From CALKYB01 sp964510575 (GTDB taxonomy: Bacteria > Bdellovibrionota_C > UBA2361 > SZUA-149 > CALKYB01): 64,000 nucleotides of DNA. The notes below the pieces were generated by a model. The model was not told the origin of the DNA and did no database searches. It saw nothing but the letters and a program-made list of their open reading frames with translations. This document shows positions 7,960 through 16,351 of this stretch, one piece after another; position 1 is the stretch's first letter; every line of letters starts with the position of its first letter. Location of the stretch: the NCBI GenBank assembly GCA_964510575.1, contig CAZECN010000001.1, positions 124,001 through 188,000 of the forward strand, given 5' to 3'. Both the position numbers and the translations under genes were made by a program.

Positions 7960-9480
7960 CTAATAGGACTTGGCAAAGATAGCTTTCTTTTTAGTTGGTT
8001 GACCGCTGACGACACAATTTCCCTCGGAGCCGTCTTGTTCTAAAGGAAAGCAACGCACAGTTACCTTAAATTCGTTAATCAGCTTTTCTGATTCCTGACT
8101 TTCGGCATAAGGAGCTAGGGCAAATCCAGCATGAATTTCGGGTTTCTTTTTGTTTTTAGGAGTAAAATACTCTCTCATTTCATCCAGGTTAGTGACCGCT
8201 GTAGTTGTGTGCTCAGCTTGATAATCTTTTGCTTGCTTGAAGTAGCTGTCCTGAATTTCATTTAGAATATTTGGTAATTTTTCTACCAACTCTTCTCGCT
8301 TAAGAAATATTTTCTCTTTTGCGTTTTGATCTCTTCTAAAAAGAACCACTGAGCCGGATTCAATATCTCTTGGCCCGACTTCGATTCGAACCGGAATACC
8401 TTTCTTAACCCAGCTCCAGCTTTTCTCTCCTCCTCGAAGGTCTCTGGTGTCGTGCTCTACAACTAAAGATTTTCCAGAGAACTGGACTTTACGAAGCTCC
8501 TTAGCCAGTCCATCTGTGTAGTCCAGAACTTTAGCGCGCTGATCGTCTTTAGGTATAACTGGAAGTATGACAGCGTGTTTTGGAGCGACCTTTGGCGGGA
8601 CCCTTAGTCCGTCATCGTCGGAATGAGTCATGATTAGGCCGCCAATAAGTCGCGTTGAAACTCCCCACGAAGTCGTGTGCCCTAGCTTTTGATCTCCGTT
8701 TTCATCCAGAAAGTTAATTCCACAGGCTTCGGAGAAGTTTGTTCCCAGGTAATGCGAAGTTCCTGCCTGAAGGGCTTTTCTGTCCTGCATCATGGCTTCG
8801 ATACATAGCGTGCTTATGGCTCCAGGGAATCTCTCAGCCTCAGTTTTCTCACCTTTAATTACCGGAAGCGCCAGGTAATCTTCAGCTAGCACTCGGTACA
8901 TTTCAAGAGCGCGCTCGACTTCTTGCCGGGCATCACCCTCGTTAGCGTGGACAGTATGACCTTCCTGCCAGAGAAACTCAGCTGTGCGAAGAAACATCCT
9001 TGGTCTCATTTCCCAGCGAACCACATTTGCCCACTGGTTAATGCAGAGAGGCAGGTCTCGGTAAGACTGCACCCAGCGACTGAAAGCGTCCCCGATGATT
9101 GTTTCTGAAGTAGGTCGAACAATGAAGGGTTCTTCCAGCTCACCAGTTGGAATCAGCTTGCCATCTTTCTCTTCAAGTCTGTGGTGAGTGACTACAGCAC
9201 ATTCCTTGGCAAAGCCTTCAACATGCTTTGCTTCCCGCTCAAGAAAACCAAGTGGAATAAATAAAGGAAAGTAAGCGTTCTCTGCTCCACCTTCTTTGAT
9301 CATAGTATCAAGCGCAGACTGGAGGCTCTCCCAGATTCCCCAGCCCCAGGGCTTGATGATCATGCATCCACGGGAAGGCGAGTTTTCTGCAAGATCAGCG
9401 GCTTTTATTACTTGCTGATACCACTCTGGATAGTCTTCCTCTCGGGTAGGGGTAATCGCATTTTTGGCTTTTTTAGACAT
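7960..9480 (-). CDS. proS: Prolyl-tRNA synthetase, archaeal/eukaryote-like type
   Basis: A 506-residue class II synthetase of the short ProRS type without the bacterial insertion domain. Motif 2 is visible in 'VVRWEMRPRMFLRTAEF' with 'LWQEGHT', and motif 3 in 'GGLIMTHSDDDGLRVPP'. The anticodon-binding domain follows, then the extra C-terminal domain ending in a Tyr, as in archaeal and eukaryotic enzymes. It charges tRNA-Pro. The ATG lies 9 bases downstream of the bioB stop, so bioB and proS form an operon. No terminator is seen before groES. Confidence 0.95.
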   Translation of the reverse strand: MSKKAKNAITPTREEDYPEWYQQVIKAADLAENSPSRGCMIIKPWGWGIWESLQSALDTMIKEGGAENAYFPLFIPLGFLEREAKHVEGFAKECAVVTHHRLEEKDGKLIPTGELEEPFIVRPTSETIIGDAFSRWVQSYRDLPLCINQWANVVRWEMRPRMFLRTAEFLWQEGHTVHANEGDARQEVERALEMYRVLAEDYLALPVIKGEKTEAERFPGAISTLCIEAMMQDRKALQAGTSHYLGTNFSEACGINFLDENGDQKLGHTTSWGVSTRLIGGLIMTHSDDDGLRVPPKVAPKHAVILPVIPKDDQRAKVLDYTDGLAKELRKVQFSGKSLVVEHDTRDLRGGEKSWSWVKKGIPVRIEVGPRDIESGSVVLFRRDQNAKEKIFLKREELVEKLPNILNEIQDSYFKQAKDYQAEHTTTAVTNLDEMREYFTPKNKKKPEIHAGFALAPYAESQESEKLINEFKVTVRCFPLEQDGSEGNCVVSGQPTKKKAIFAKSY

Positions 9481-9489
9481 TCTGTTAGC

Positions 9490-10533
9490 TTAAATATTGG
9501 CTTGAACTGATTGCTCAGAGTTTTTATTGCAGCAGGAACTATGTGATTTTTCTGAGCTAGCTTGTTCAGTAGCACTCTCTTCTTGGTAATTCATACCAAG
9601 TTTCTTCATAAGCTTTCTATCAGCGTCATCTTCAGGATTGGGAGTGGTCAGGAGCTTATCTCCCGCGAACATAGAGTTTGCTCCAGCAACAAAACAAAGA
9701 GCCTGCATTTCTTCGCTCATTTCTGTTCTTCCAGCTGAAAGACGAACATAGGAGTTTGGCATCATGATTCTTGCAGTAGCAATCATTCTGACAAAGTCTA
9801 TCGGGTCTATATCAACTTCTTCAGGCTCCTGATCTGCTAGAGGTGTGCCCTCTACTTTTACCAGCATATTAATTGGAACTGACTCAGGGTGCGGATTTTG
9901 GCTTGCAAGTTCTACAAGAAGACCCATGCGGTCCTCGTCTCCTTCACCCATACCAACAATTCCGCCACAGCAAACGGTGATTCCGGCTTCACGAACATTT
10001 TTTAAAGTTTGTAGTCGCTGTTCGTAGGTTCTAGTTGAAATTATATCTCCATAATATTCAGGAGAAGTATCTAGGTTGTGGTTGTAAGCATGACAACCAG
10101 CTTCTTTGAGGCGAACAGCCTGCTCGGAATTTAGCATGCCCAGAGTGCAGCAGACTTCCATTCCAAGGTTTGAGACATTACTGACTAGGTCAATTACCTG
10201 ATCAAACTCTTTTCCGTCTTTTACCTCACGCCATGCTGCCCCCATACAGAAACGCGTTGAACCTTCACCTTTTGCTTTTTTGGCCTGGGCCAAAACAATT
10301 TCCGTTGAAAGAACTTCTTCTCGCTCAACTTCAGTCTGGTAGTGAGCACTCTGAGGGCAATAAGCACAGTCTTCAGGACAGCCACCTGTTTTTATGGACA
10401 GAAGAGTAGAGCGCTGGACTGTATTAGCAGGAAAGTTTTCTCGATGAATGGTCTGGGCCTTATATACAAGGTCAGGGAACGGTTGTTGGTAAATCTGAAG
10501 AGCTTCTTCTTTTGACCAGTCGTATTTTAGCAT
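9490..10533 (-). CDS. bioB: Biotin synthase BioB
   Basis: A radical-SAM enzyme of 347 residues. The cluster-binding motif C-P-E-D-C-A-Y-C is at residues 52-59, followed by the other family landmarks ('CMGAAWR', 'CCGGIVGMGE', 'RLSAGR'). It inserts sulfur into dethiobiotin in the last step of biotin synthesis, using a [4Fe-4S] and a [2Fe-2S] cluster. The C-terminal 25 residues, with an extra Cys-Cys pair, are not part of the core. Other bio genes are absent from the window. It is the first gene of a bioB-proS pair. Confidence 0.96.
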   Translation of the reverse strand: MLKYDWSKEEALQIYQQPFPDLVYKAQTIHRENFPANTVQRSTLLSIKTGGCPEDCAYCPQSAHYQTEVEREEVLSTEIVLAQAKKAKGEGSTRFCMGAAWREVKDGKEFDQVIDLVSNVSNLGMEVCCTLGMLNSEQAVRLKEAGCHAYNHNLDTSPEYYGDIISTRTYEQRLQTLKNVREAGITVCCGGIVGMGEGDEDRMGLLVELASQNPHPESVPINMLVKVEGTPLADQEPEEVDIDPIDFVRMIATARIMMPNSYVRLSAGRTEMSEEMQALCFVAGANSMFAGDKLLTTPNPEDDADRKLMKKLGMNYQEESATEQASSEKSHSSCCNKNSEQSVQANI

Positions 10534-10680
10534 CGGAACAATATCAATAGGTTTAATCAGTTTCCCGTCATGGCGTGGCGCAAGCGAGTCAAAAGGATAT
10601 AACTAATTCCGTTGTCGATAACAAAGATTTCACAATCTCGGTAAAGCCAAACGGACTAAAATACTAAGATATATAGAAGT

Positions 10681-11343
10681 ATGAGTAACTATAAAGCAAT
10701 TCTCTGGGACAACGACGGCGTGCTGGTTGATACCGAGCGCTTTTACTTTGAGGCTAACCGCCAAAAGCTCAAAGAGCTAGGGGTGGAGTTGACGCTTGAG
10801 ATGTATCAACAGTTCTTTTTGCTAGATTCTCGAGGAGCTTGGCACTTATTAGACGGCAGGGGGTATAGCGAGGAAGAGATCGAGCAGTTTAAGGTCGAGC
10901 GAAATAGCATTTACTCTGAGCTAATAGACAGTGAGGAAGTGGTTGTTGAAGGTGCTGCTGAAACTCTAGAGAAACTTTCGAAACATTATTTTATGGCGGT
11001 TGTGACTAGTGCCTATCGGGAGCACTTTGAAAGAATTCATAATCGCAGTGGTTTTCATAAATACTTTCAGTTTGCACTGGTTAACGGGGAATACGGTAAA
11101 ACCAAGCCAGCGCCTGACCCTTACTTAGCAGGGCTTGAGCGAAGTGGGTTTAAGCGAGACGAATGCATTGTGGTTGAAGACTCTCAAAGAGGGCTGCGAT
11201 CTGCGGTGGCTGCTGGAATTGACTGTTGGGTTATTAAAACAGAAATGACAGCTGGATCAGATTTTTCTTTAGCTAAAAGACAATTCGAAAATTTAATACA
11301 AGTAAGAGAAGCTCTATTGGAGTTAGTAGATGGAGCTGCTTAA
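10681..11343 (+). CDS. HAD-superfamily phosphatase (beta-phosphoglucomutase-like)
   Basis: A 220-residue haloacid-dehalogenase hydrolase. Motif I is DNDGVLVDTE near residue 10 (nucleophile and acid/base Asp), motif II is the Thr/Ser in 'VVTSAYREHF', motif III the Lys in 'GKTKPAPDPYL', and motif IV the acidic pair in 'VVEDSQRG'. A helical cap lies between motifs I and II. It resembles phosphatases of sugar phosphates or phosphoglycolate. Its 3' end overlaps by 14 bases the ATG at 11330 of the interrupted fructosamine-kinase gene, so it was the first gene of an operon whose next genes have decayed. Confidence 0.9.
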   Translation: MSNYKAILWDNDGVLVDTERFYFEANRQKLKELGVELTLEMYQQFFLLDSRGAWHLLDGRGYSEEEIEQFKVERNSIYSELIDSEEVVVEGAAETLEKLSKHYFMAVVTSAYREHFERIHNRSGFHKYFQFALVNGEYGKTKPAPDPYLAGLERSGFKRDECIVVEDSQRGLRSAVAAGIDCWVIKTEMTAGSDFSLAKRQFENLIQVREALLELVDGAA

Positions 11344-12449
11344 AGAGCTAAAAGTAGTTTCGAGGAGCTCGGTTGGGGGAGGGTGTATACTGCGCCTCAT
11401 TGAAAATTCGGTTTTGCTAGATTAAGCAAAGGCGCAGTATAAAGCCGAACTTTTAGTTCGGCCAAAAAACCATATACTCAACCTCTGAGTATGCTTTTCA
11501 AGACCTTTAGGTCTTGTCTAAATTAATTATTAACCCGGGAAATCGAGGTATTTAGAGACTCTAGAGGTAAAACTCTAGTCGCGTTTTACTGGTTCCCCGG
11601 CGCAGTATCTGTCCTCTGGCCATGCTAACGCATGGCGGATATACCCAACTAGACCACTCCCTTAAAGGACGAAATTTAAAGTAGGTTGAGTATATTAACC
11701 AGGCTGAGAAAATAGTAGCAGCTGATGGAAAAAACTATTTCCTAAAAACTCACGCCTCTCCCCCTGTAGGTTTTTTTAAAGCTGAGGCTGCTGGCCTTGA
11801 GATACTTAGAGAAAGAGCCAAGTCTTTAGTGGTGCCAGAGGTTATAGAAGCTTCTGAGGAGGGTTTGTTGTTTGAATATTTAGAACCGGGAAGTGAAGAC
11901 TCACTTGCTTTAGCTCAAGGACTGGCTGAGCTTCATCAATCAGAAGAATCTAGATTTGGATTTGAGAGTAATAATTTCATTGGACTGACTGAGCAGCGAA
12001 ACAGTTGGAGTAAAAACTGGCCAGAGTTTTTTATTAAAAGGCGCCTTCGTTTTCAAGCTCAGCTTGGAGAAGATAAAGGCTGGTTCAGAGAGAGCGAGGA
12101 ATTTGAAGCTTACCTTGAGAGAGTGCGCTTGATTTTGTCTGAAGATGAAATTCAGCCTTCACTTCTTCATGGAGACCTGTGGAGTGGAAACGTCTACTGG
12201 AGTTCTAAAGGTCCCGCTCTAATTGACCCAGCAGTATATTTTGGTGACTCAGAGGCAGACTTAGCTTTTAGCGAAATGTTTGGAGGTTTTTCCTCTCAGT
12301 TTTATCAAAAATATTTTTCGCTACGAAAAAAAACTAGTGCCTACTCAATAAAAAAGAGAATTTATAATCTTTATCATTTAATGAATCATGCCAATATTTT
12401 TGGAGGCAGTTATTGTCAGCAGGTTCGGCATGAACTTGGAGTGGTTTAA
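11330..12449 (+). pseudogene. Fructosamine kinase-family gene, interrupted by repeat element
   Basis: The 3' part encodes a fructosamine/ketosamine kinase (APH-like fold): 'PSLLHGDLWSGNVYW' with the catalytic Asp, 'DPAVYFGDSEADLA', and a C-terminal 'NIFGG'. These enzymes phosphorylate glycated amines. The 5' end lies before the element: an ATG at 11330 with a GGAG site seven bases upstream reads through 'VVSRSSVGGG' up to 11387. Removing 11388-11694 joins codons 19 and 20 in frame as Gly-Gly-Cys-Ile-Asn-Gln-Ala, the expected N-lobe glycine loop, giving about 270 residues. As it stands, the upstream piece runs into a stop inside the element and the downstream piece lacks the N-lobe. Only a truncated start at GTG 11829 remains, so the gene is probably inactive. 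Confidence 0.85.
11386..11694 (-). mobile_element. Structured modular repeat, copy A (MITE-like)
   Basis: About 305 bp between TA dinucleotides, read here on the minus strand to match copies B and C. The ends are TATACTCAACCT (minus-strand 5' end, 11683-11694) and TATACTGCGCCT (plus-strand 5' end, 11386-11397), which share TATACT and CCT. Each end is also half of a sub-terminal palindromic unit: 11386-11397 pairs perfectly with 11430-11441, and 11473-11484 pairs perfectly with 11683-11694. Between them lie a GCCGAAC/GTTCGGC hairpin (11444-11462) and a folded insert at about 11485-11638. There is no open reading frame of note and no transposase, so movement must depend on an enzyme elsewhere. 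Confidence 0.8.
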
Positions 12450-12515
12450 AGTTTAATAGATTCAAAATATATGCTCGTCGGCAGTCCAGCTAGTAGAATA
12501 GTAAAGAGGATAGAA

Positions 12516-12968
12516 GTGAGTTCCGCTGAAAGAAAAGTTAAGGTCAGACTGGCTCGCAAAGAAGATTTAGCGCGAGTTATAGAACTAAACCATGAGCTAA
12601 ACCCTGAAGACCCTGTAGTTTAGGAAGGGGCAGAGTCCGCTGAGCTTTGGCAAGAAATACTCGAAGATAAGCGAGTCAGTTACTTTGTTTTAGAGATTCA
12701 GGGTAGCGTAGAGGGAGCGGCTATTCTCATTGTCACGCCTAATTTGACTCGAGGTATGCGGCCTCTTGGAGTTTTGCAAAGTGTTATAGTGAGTTCCTCT
12801 CTAAGAGGGCAGGGGTTTGGCAAAGTTTTAGTTGGAGAAATTCTTCAGATTGCAAAGCAAGAGAATTGTTACCAAGTTTTGGTTCAAACTGGGCGACCTG
12901 AAACAATTCCTTTTTACCATTCTCTTGGTTTTAAGCCAGAGAAAACAGGATTGGTTGCTAGGTCCTAG
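12516..12968 (+). pseudogene. GNAT acetyltransferase gene with in-frame amber codon
   Basis: Reading from GTG 12516, the frame encodes a GNAT N-acetyltransferase: 'VRLARKEDLARVIEL' (first strand and helix), then a TAG at 12621-12623 (codon 36), then 'YFVLEIQGSVEGAAIL', the acetyl-CoA motif 'SSLRGQGFGKVLV' and 'PFYHSLGFK'. The frame is otherwise open to 12968, with no shift. Many genes here end in TAG, so readthrough is not expected. A shorter product could start at ATG 12744 but would lack half of the fold. It would have been the third gene of the HAD-kinase-GNAT operon. Confidence 0.8.
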
Positions 12969-13410
12969 TTTGTTTCAGTAGTTGTTGAGGTAGCTCTGCC
13001 GGCTAAATAGTAGATTAAATTTTTAAGGAGAGTCTTATTTTTGTTACCGCTCCTGGGCTGCATTATATCCTTAAGGATATCCAAAGTTCAGCTTTCAGCC
13101 TGTGCTAACTTGCTGGCGGAGCATAGAGCCATCGAACTGGGAGCATTGCTTGTCCTTAAATATTTCCATGTAAGGCTTTAGCTACACTAACTATTTCAAT
13201 TAATCATTTTTCTATTAGGTCAATCTAAATAATGACGAAAGTTTCTAAGGGATATCTATCCAGAGCTGCAAACTATTTGAAAATACTAAACTATTAGTTA
13301 TGTCACACTTACTGGGTAAAGTGCATAACAATTGGGATAGTTTGGTTAGTTAGGTTTTGCCGCAAGCTATTGTTTTTTTTTAGCGGCGATTTATTTTGGA
13401 GTTTAAGGTT
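12969..13410. other. Intergenic stretch, no gene seen
   Basis: About 440 bases of AT-rich sequence between the GNAT pseudogene and the secreted repeat protein. No reading frame or RNA gene could be supported. It holds one perfect 16-base palindrome (13065-13080, ATATCC-TTAA-GGATAT). The last part must contain the promoter of the next gene, but no clear pair of boxes was found. Confidence 0.4.
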
Positions 13411-15038
13411 ATGTCCGATTTGTCTTTTAGAAAAATCTTTTCATATTTATTAATTTTATTTTTTAGTTTGTTAGTTTGCTCGTCATTGGCCCTTGCAGAT
13501 GGCGGTGGTGCTGGAAGTGGTAGTGATGGTCAAGATGATGATGACGATGATCATACTCCAGCGACCACAGGACATCCAGATGATTTTGGAACGGAAATGC
13601 AAACGACTCCAGTTCCTGATTTTCATACTCCAGCGACCACAGGACATCCAGATGATTTTGGAAATTCGATTGCCGATGATGATGATGATGACGAGCCTAC
13701 TAATCCTACTAATCCTACTAATCCAGGTTGTACCACCTGTGATTTTAATGACGACGATGACGACGATGCTGCTAGACCTGCAACATCTGGTTCTGCGTCA
13801 TGTAACGACTTAAATTTACGTTTTCAAGAATATAGCGCTACTTCTTCTGAAGTAAGATGGAATGCTAATCCTGCAGCTTTTAGCAGGTATCAGGTTGAAC
13901 TTCACTATAATCGAAAAAGGAGCAGTCGTTGGTCTACTGCGTCAGTGCCAATAAACGATGGCGGACAAGGTAGCGTTTGGATTGAGAGCTATCAGGAACT
14001 GGTTCAACATTCGATGCAAACACACCCGACTGAAAAGTATGGTGGACCAAATGACATTAGAATCACAACAAGAGACAAGTATCGTTTGAAAGCTTTTTTT
14101 CATAATGGTTCGTCTTGTTTTACTGGGTTAGTGGAGAATCCAACTGAACTAGCGCCATTGCCAGAGGATTCGAACAGTGGTGAAAGTGTTAGTCCAGAGC
14201 CAGCTGAAGTTGCTACGGCTACGTTAAATAACCTTAGGTGTGTGACTTATAGCAGAAATTCAGCTGAAGTTCTTTGGGATAACCACACTGAAGGAGTTAC
14301 GGTAAATGGAAGCGTTTCCGCTGGAGGAACATCTCATTACTTTGNNNNNNNNNNNNNNNNNNNNNNNNNNNNNNNNNNNNNNNNNNNNNNNNNNNNNNNN
14401 NNNNNNNNNNNNNNNNNNNNNNNNNNNNNNNNNNNNNNNNNNNNGAAGGAGTTACGGTAAATGGAAGCGTTTCCGCTGGAGGAACATCTCATTACTTTGG
14501 TAATGGGGACTTTGGCCTTCCACTCTCTATGGACGTAAAGGTTAATGGGGTTCGTGCTGGATGGGCTCATTGCCCTGCTCACAACGGAGGAGGAGATCAA
14601 AGCTCTGCTCCCGAGGCCCCGCAAAACGATAATATGTTCGGTCCGAATGATAGTGGCACAGGTGTCGTTTCACACGGTCCAAATGATAGTGGCACCGAAG
14701 CTGTTACTAACGGTCCAAATGAGACTGGACCAGCGCCAGCACCTGCTGAAGTTACTACAGCTACCTTGAATAATCTCAGATGTGTGACTTATGGCAGAAA
14801 TTCAGCTGAAGTTCTTTGGGATAACCACACTGAAGGAGTTACGGTAAATGGAAGCGTTTCCGCTGGAGGAACATCTCATTACTTTGCTAATGGAGATTTT
14901 TGGCTTTCACAGTCTATTTCTGTAGAGGTGAATGGTGAGCGAGTTGGATTTGCTCATTGCCCTGCCTACAATAGTGGTGGTGGAAGTGGTAGCTCAGCAC
15001 CTCCGGGAGAGCTTAATCCCTCTAGTCCAGGGAGTTGA
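13411..15038 (+). CDS. Secreted Asp-rich repeat protein (spans assembly gap)
   Basis: The ATG at 13411 has a GGAG site nine bases upstream and begins a Sec signal peptide (hydrophobic core 'YLLILFFSLLVCSSLALA', cleavage near ALA-DG). The mature protein has Asp runs, an exactly duplicated 'HTPATTGHPDDFG' unit, Thr/Asn/Pro repeats, a beta-rich domain with paired Cys, and repeated domains starting 'ATLNNLRCVTY', linked by 'GPNDSGT' repeats. The 100-N gap lies in one of these domains; the frame downstream is the same protein, ending 'LNPSSPGS'. Asp-rich low-complexity stretches suggest calcium binding or surface display. I know no function. The number of repeat domains is uncertain because of the gap. 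Confidence 0.75.
13552..13663 (+). repeat. Exact 40-bp direct repeat in the secreted protein gene
   Basis: Bases 13552-13591 and 13624-13663 are identical, 72 bases apart and in the same reading frame. Each encodes the 13-residue unit HTPATTGHPDDFG. The lack of any silent difference points to a recent duplication. Confidence 0.9.
14252..14886 (+). repeat. Near-identical domain repeats of the secreted protein
   Basis: Bases 14252-14344 and 14794-14886 are identical over 93 bases, though sequences just outside differ at several silent sites. Bases 14445-14499, right after the gap, repeat the last 55 of them. They encode the core from 'RNSAEVLWDNHTEG' to 'GTSHYF'. Confidence 0.9.
14345..14444. 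other. Assembly gap of 100 N inside a coding repeat
   Basis: Exactly 100 N. The 55 bases before it (14290-14344) are identical to the 55 bases after it (14445-14499), and joining them at that overlap keeps the reading frame. The gap therefore looks like an unjoined assembler overlap in a repeat. Its true length is unknown. Confidence 0.9.
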
Positions 15039-15127
15039 TATTTGAGTTTAACAGGCTTGAGGATAAAGCCCTTGGGAGTGAACTTATGTTGTTTTAAATA
15101 ATAGTTAGTTTGCTCTAGTAATAAAAG

Positions 15128-15164
15128 CCTCGCTTCAGAGATATTTTTTGGGGCGAGGTTTTTT
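15128..15164 (+). terminator. Terminator after the secreted repeat protein
   Basis: CCTCGC (15128-15133) pairs with GCGAGG (15153-15158), followed by six T. The loop is long (19 bases), so it is less certain than the other terminators. It lies 90 bases after the stop codon. Confidence 0.6.
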
Positions 15165-15188
15165 GTGTTTACTTTTGATTTATTCGGA

Positions 15189-15332
15189 TTAATCTTTACG
15201 GCTGATTGAGGTAAATTCAGAAATGGAAAAATTTATCTTCTCTTAAACTGTTTTAAGATCTGAAATGTTTTTCTCAACTTTATCGAGTATGTTTTTAATA
15301 AGCTTGGTTCGCAATCTGCACCACAAGCTCTG
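15189..15332 (-). pseudogene. Decayed duplicate of the ATP-grasp ligase 3' end
   Basis: Read on the minus strand, this stretch encodes 'VVQIANQA', then after a one-base frame change 'LKNILDKVEKNISDLKTV', a stop, and 'EKINFSISEFTS'. These align with the C-terminus of the intact ATP-grasp gene at 16352-17314 ('AVQIANQAGLKKRLVKVEQ', 'VEEKVNFSISNFASS'). It is thus a remnant of a second copy, broken by at least one frameshift and one stop. Similarity may extend weakly to about 15355, but I could not follow it with certainty. Confidence 0.75.
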
Positions 15333-15370
15333 CCCACTAATAGTGGTGGTGGAGTTCTAGCCAATAGGTT

Positions 15371-16288
15371 TTAAGCTCCTAAAACATTATTATCGAAAGC
15401 TCTGCTCCTTAGTTCGGAGCGGGGTTTTTTATTTGAGAGCAAGGCAAAGCTTTCTTCAAGAAACCACTGTTTTGGCACACTGCATCCTTTGGCGTAGCTA
15501 AGATTTAGTTTCCAGCCTTCAGGGCTAGCCGCTAGTTCCCAGCGTGTGCTAGCTGCTGAGGCTGAAAGTTTGGAAGACTGATTCTCCCAAGGGCTTCTAA
15601 ATAACAGACCAAGAGCACCTGATTTTTTAGCAGCTAGCTTCATTCTTCGACTATCTATTAGGCTGGAGAAACTAATGTCAGAAATTACAGCTAGAGCAGA
15701 TCGGCTTTGAAGAGCAAGAACAGAGCTAAGTAGTCTTTGCTCTTTGTCTGGTGGATCTATGAAAAAACAATTTTCTCGCCAGTTGTATAGAGTCTCTTTT
15801 TGAGAGTTTGTATTAGGGGAAGAGTTTTCATTACCAAAATATTCACTAAGAGCATGAGGAGTAGGCCAGCAGCGACGGCCTATAAAGAAAATCTTTCGCT
15901 GGTGATGTTCTGGATGAGAGTCTTGCAGGGAGTTCTTTAGAGAATTACTGATTAGAAATAAAAAAATAGAAATAGGAGCTTGCCAGTTTTTCTTTTGAGC
16001 ATAGTTAGCTTTTTCTAAATGTTTAAAGCTCCACTCGTGAATTTCTCCAAAGGAGAGTCCCCCTTGTCCCAGGTATTGGTCAATTTCACTTAGGAAAGGA
16101 GCGCTGAGAAAAGGAGCTGCTAACGGTTTCTTGCTCACAGCAAGCTTTTCGGAAGACTCTAGTAGATGAGTCTCTGCTCCAAATACAAATTCCTTATCTT
16201 TGCTGCGAGCAGGCCAAAGCTCTTGCCGTGCCAGTAGTTTTTCGAGCGGATTTTTCTCGAAGTTGTTTTTGTTTGTATTTGTTGACAC
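15371..16288 (-). CDS. ImuA-like (RecA-fold) protein, orphan
   Basis: A 305-residue protein resembling ImuA: 'LARQELWPA' near the N-terminus, 'IDQYLGQGGLSFGEIHEW' like the RecA-type opening, 'RCWPTPHAL', 'FIDPPDKEQRLLSSVLALQS', and 'DSRRMKLAAKKSGALGLLFRSPWE'. There is no Walker A lysine motif, as usual for ImuA. ImuA works with ImuB and DnaE2 in SOS mutagenesis, but neither gene is in the window. The start is GTG with its own promoter (16322-16350), so it is not simply the tail of the upstream cluster. The family call is by pattern and moderately sure. Confidence 0.6.
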   Translation of the reverse strand: MSTNTNKNNFEKNPLEKLLARQELWPARSKDKEFVFGAETHLLESSEKLAVSKKPLAAPFLSAPFLSEIDQYLGQGGLSFGEIHEWSFKHLEKANYAQKKNWQAPISIFLFLISNSLKNSLQDSHPEHHQRKIFFIGRRCWPTPHALSEYFGNENSSPNTNSQKETLYNWRENCFFIDPPDKEQRLLSSVLALQSRSALAVISDISFSSLIDSRRMKLAAKKSGALGLLFRSPWENQSSKLSASAASTRWELAASPEGWKLNLSYAKGCSVPKQWFLEESFALLSNKKPRSELRSRAFDNNVLGA

Positions 16289-16321
16289 AAGAGCCTAGCA
16301 TCTACTATTTATAGATATAGA

Positions 16322-16350
16322 AAAATAATAGAAATAGCTGTTTATGTCAA
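16322..16350 (-). promoter_or_regulatory. Sigma-70-like promoter for the ImuA-like gene
   Basis: On the minus strand, TTGACA (16345-16350) is followed after 17 bases by TATTTT (16322-16327; 4 of 6). Transcription would start about 27 bases before the GTG start. No classical LexA box (CTGT-N8-ACAG) was found, although the leader is rich in CTAT repeats. Confidence 0.55.
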
Positions 16351-16351
16351 G

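Noticed and set aside
10534..10680. BirA or BioR operator upstream of bioB
   Set aside because: No convincing TTGTAAACC-type dyad or TTATCTATAA-type site was found.
11829..12449. Independent short kinase gene starting at GTG 11829
   Set aside because: The frame encodes N-lobe residues upstream as far as the repeat border, so the GTG is internal; the gene is better read as the 3' part of a split gene.
13065..13080. 16-base perfect palindrome as a terminator or attachment site
   Set aside because: No T tract follows, no second copy was seen in the window, and nothing links it to a mobile element. Kept only as part of the intergenic note.
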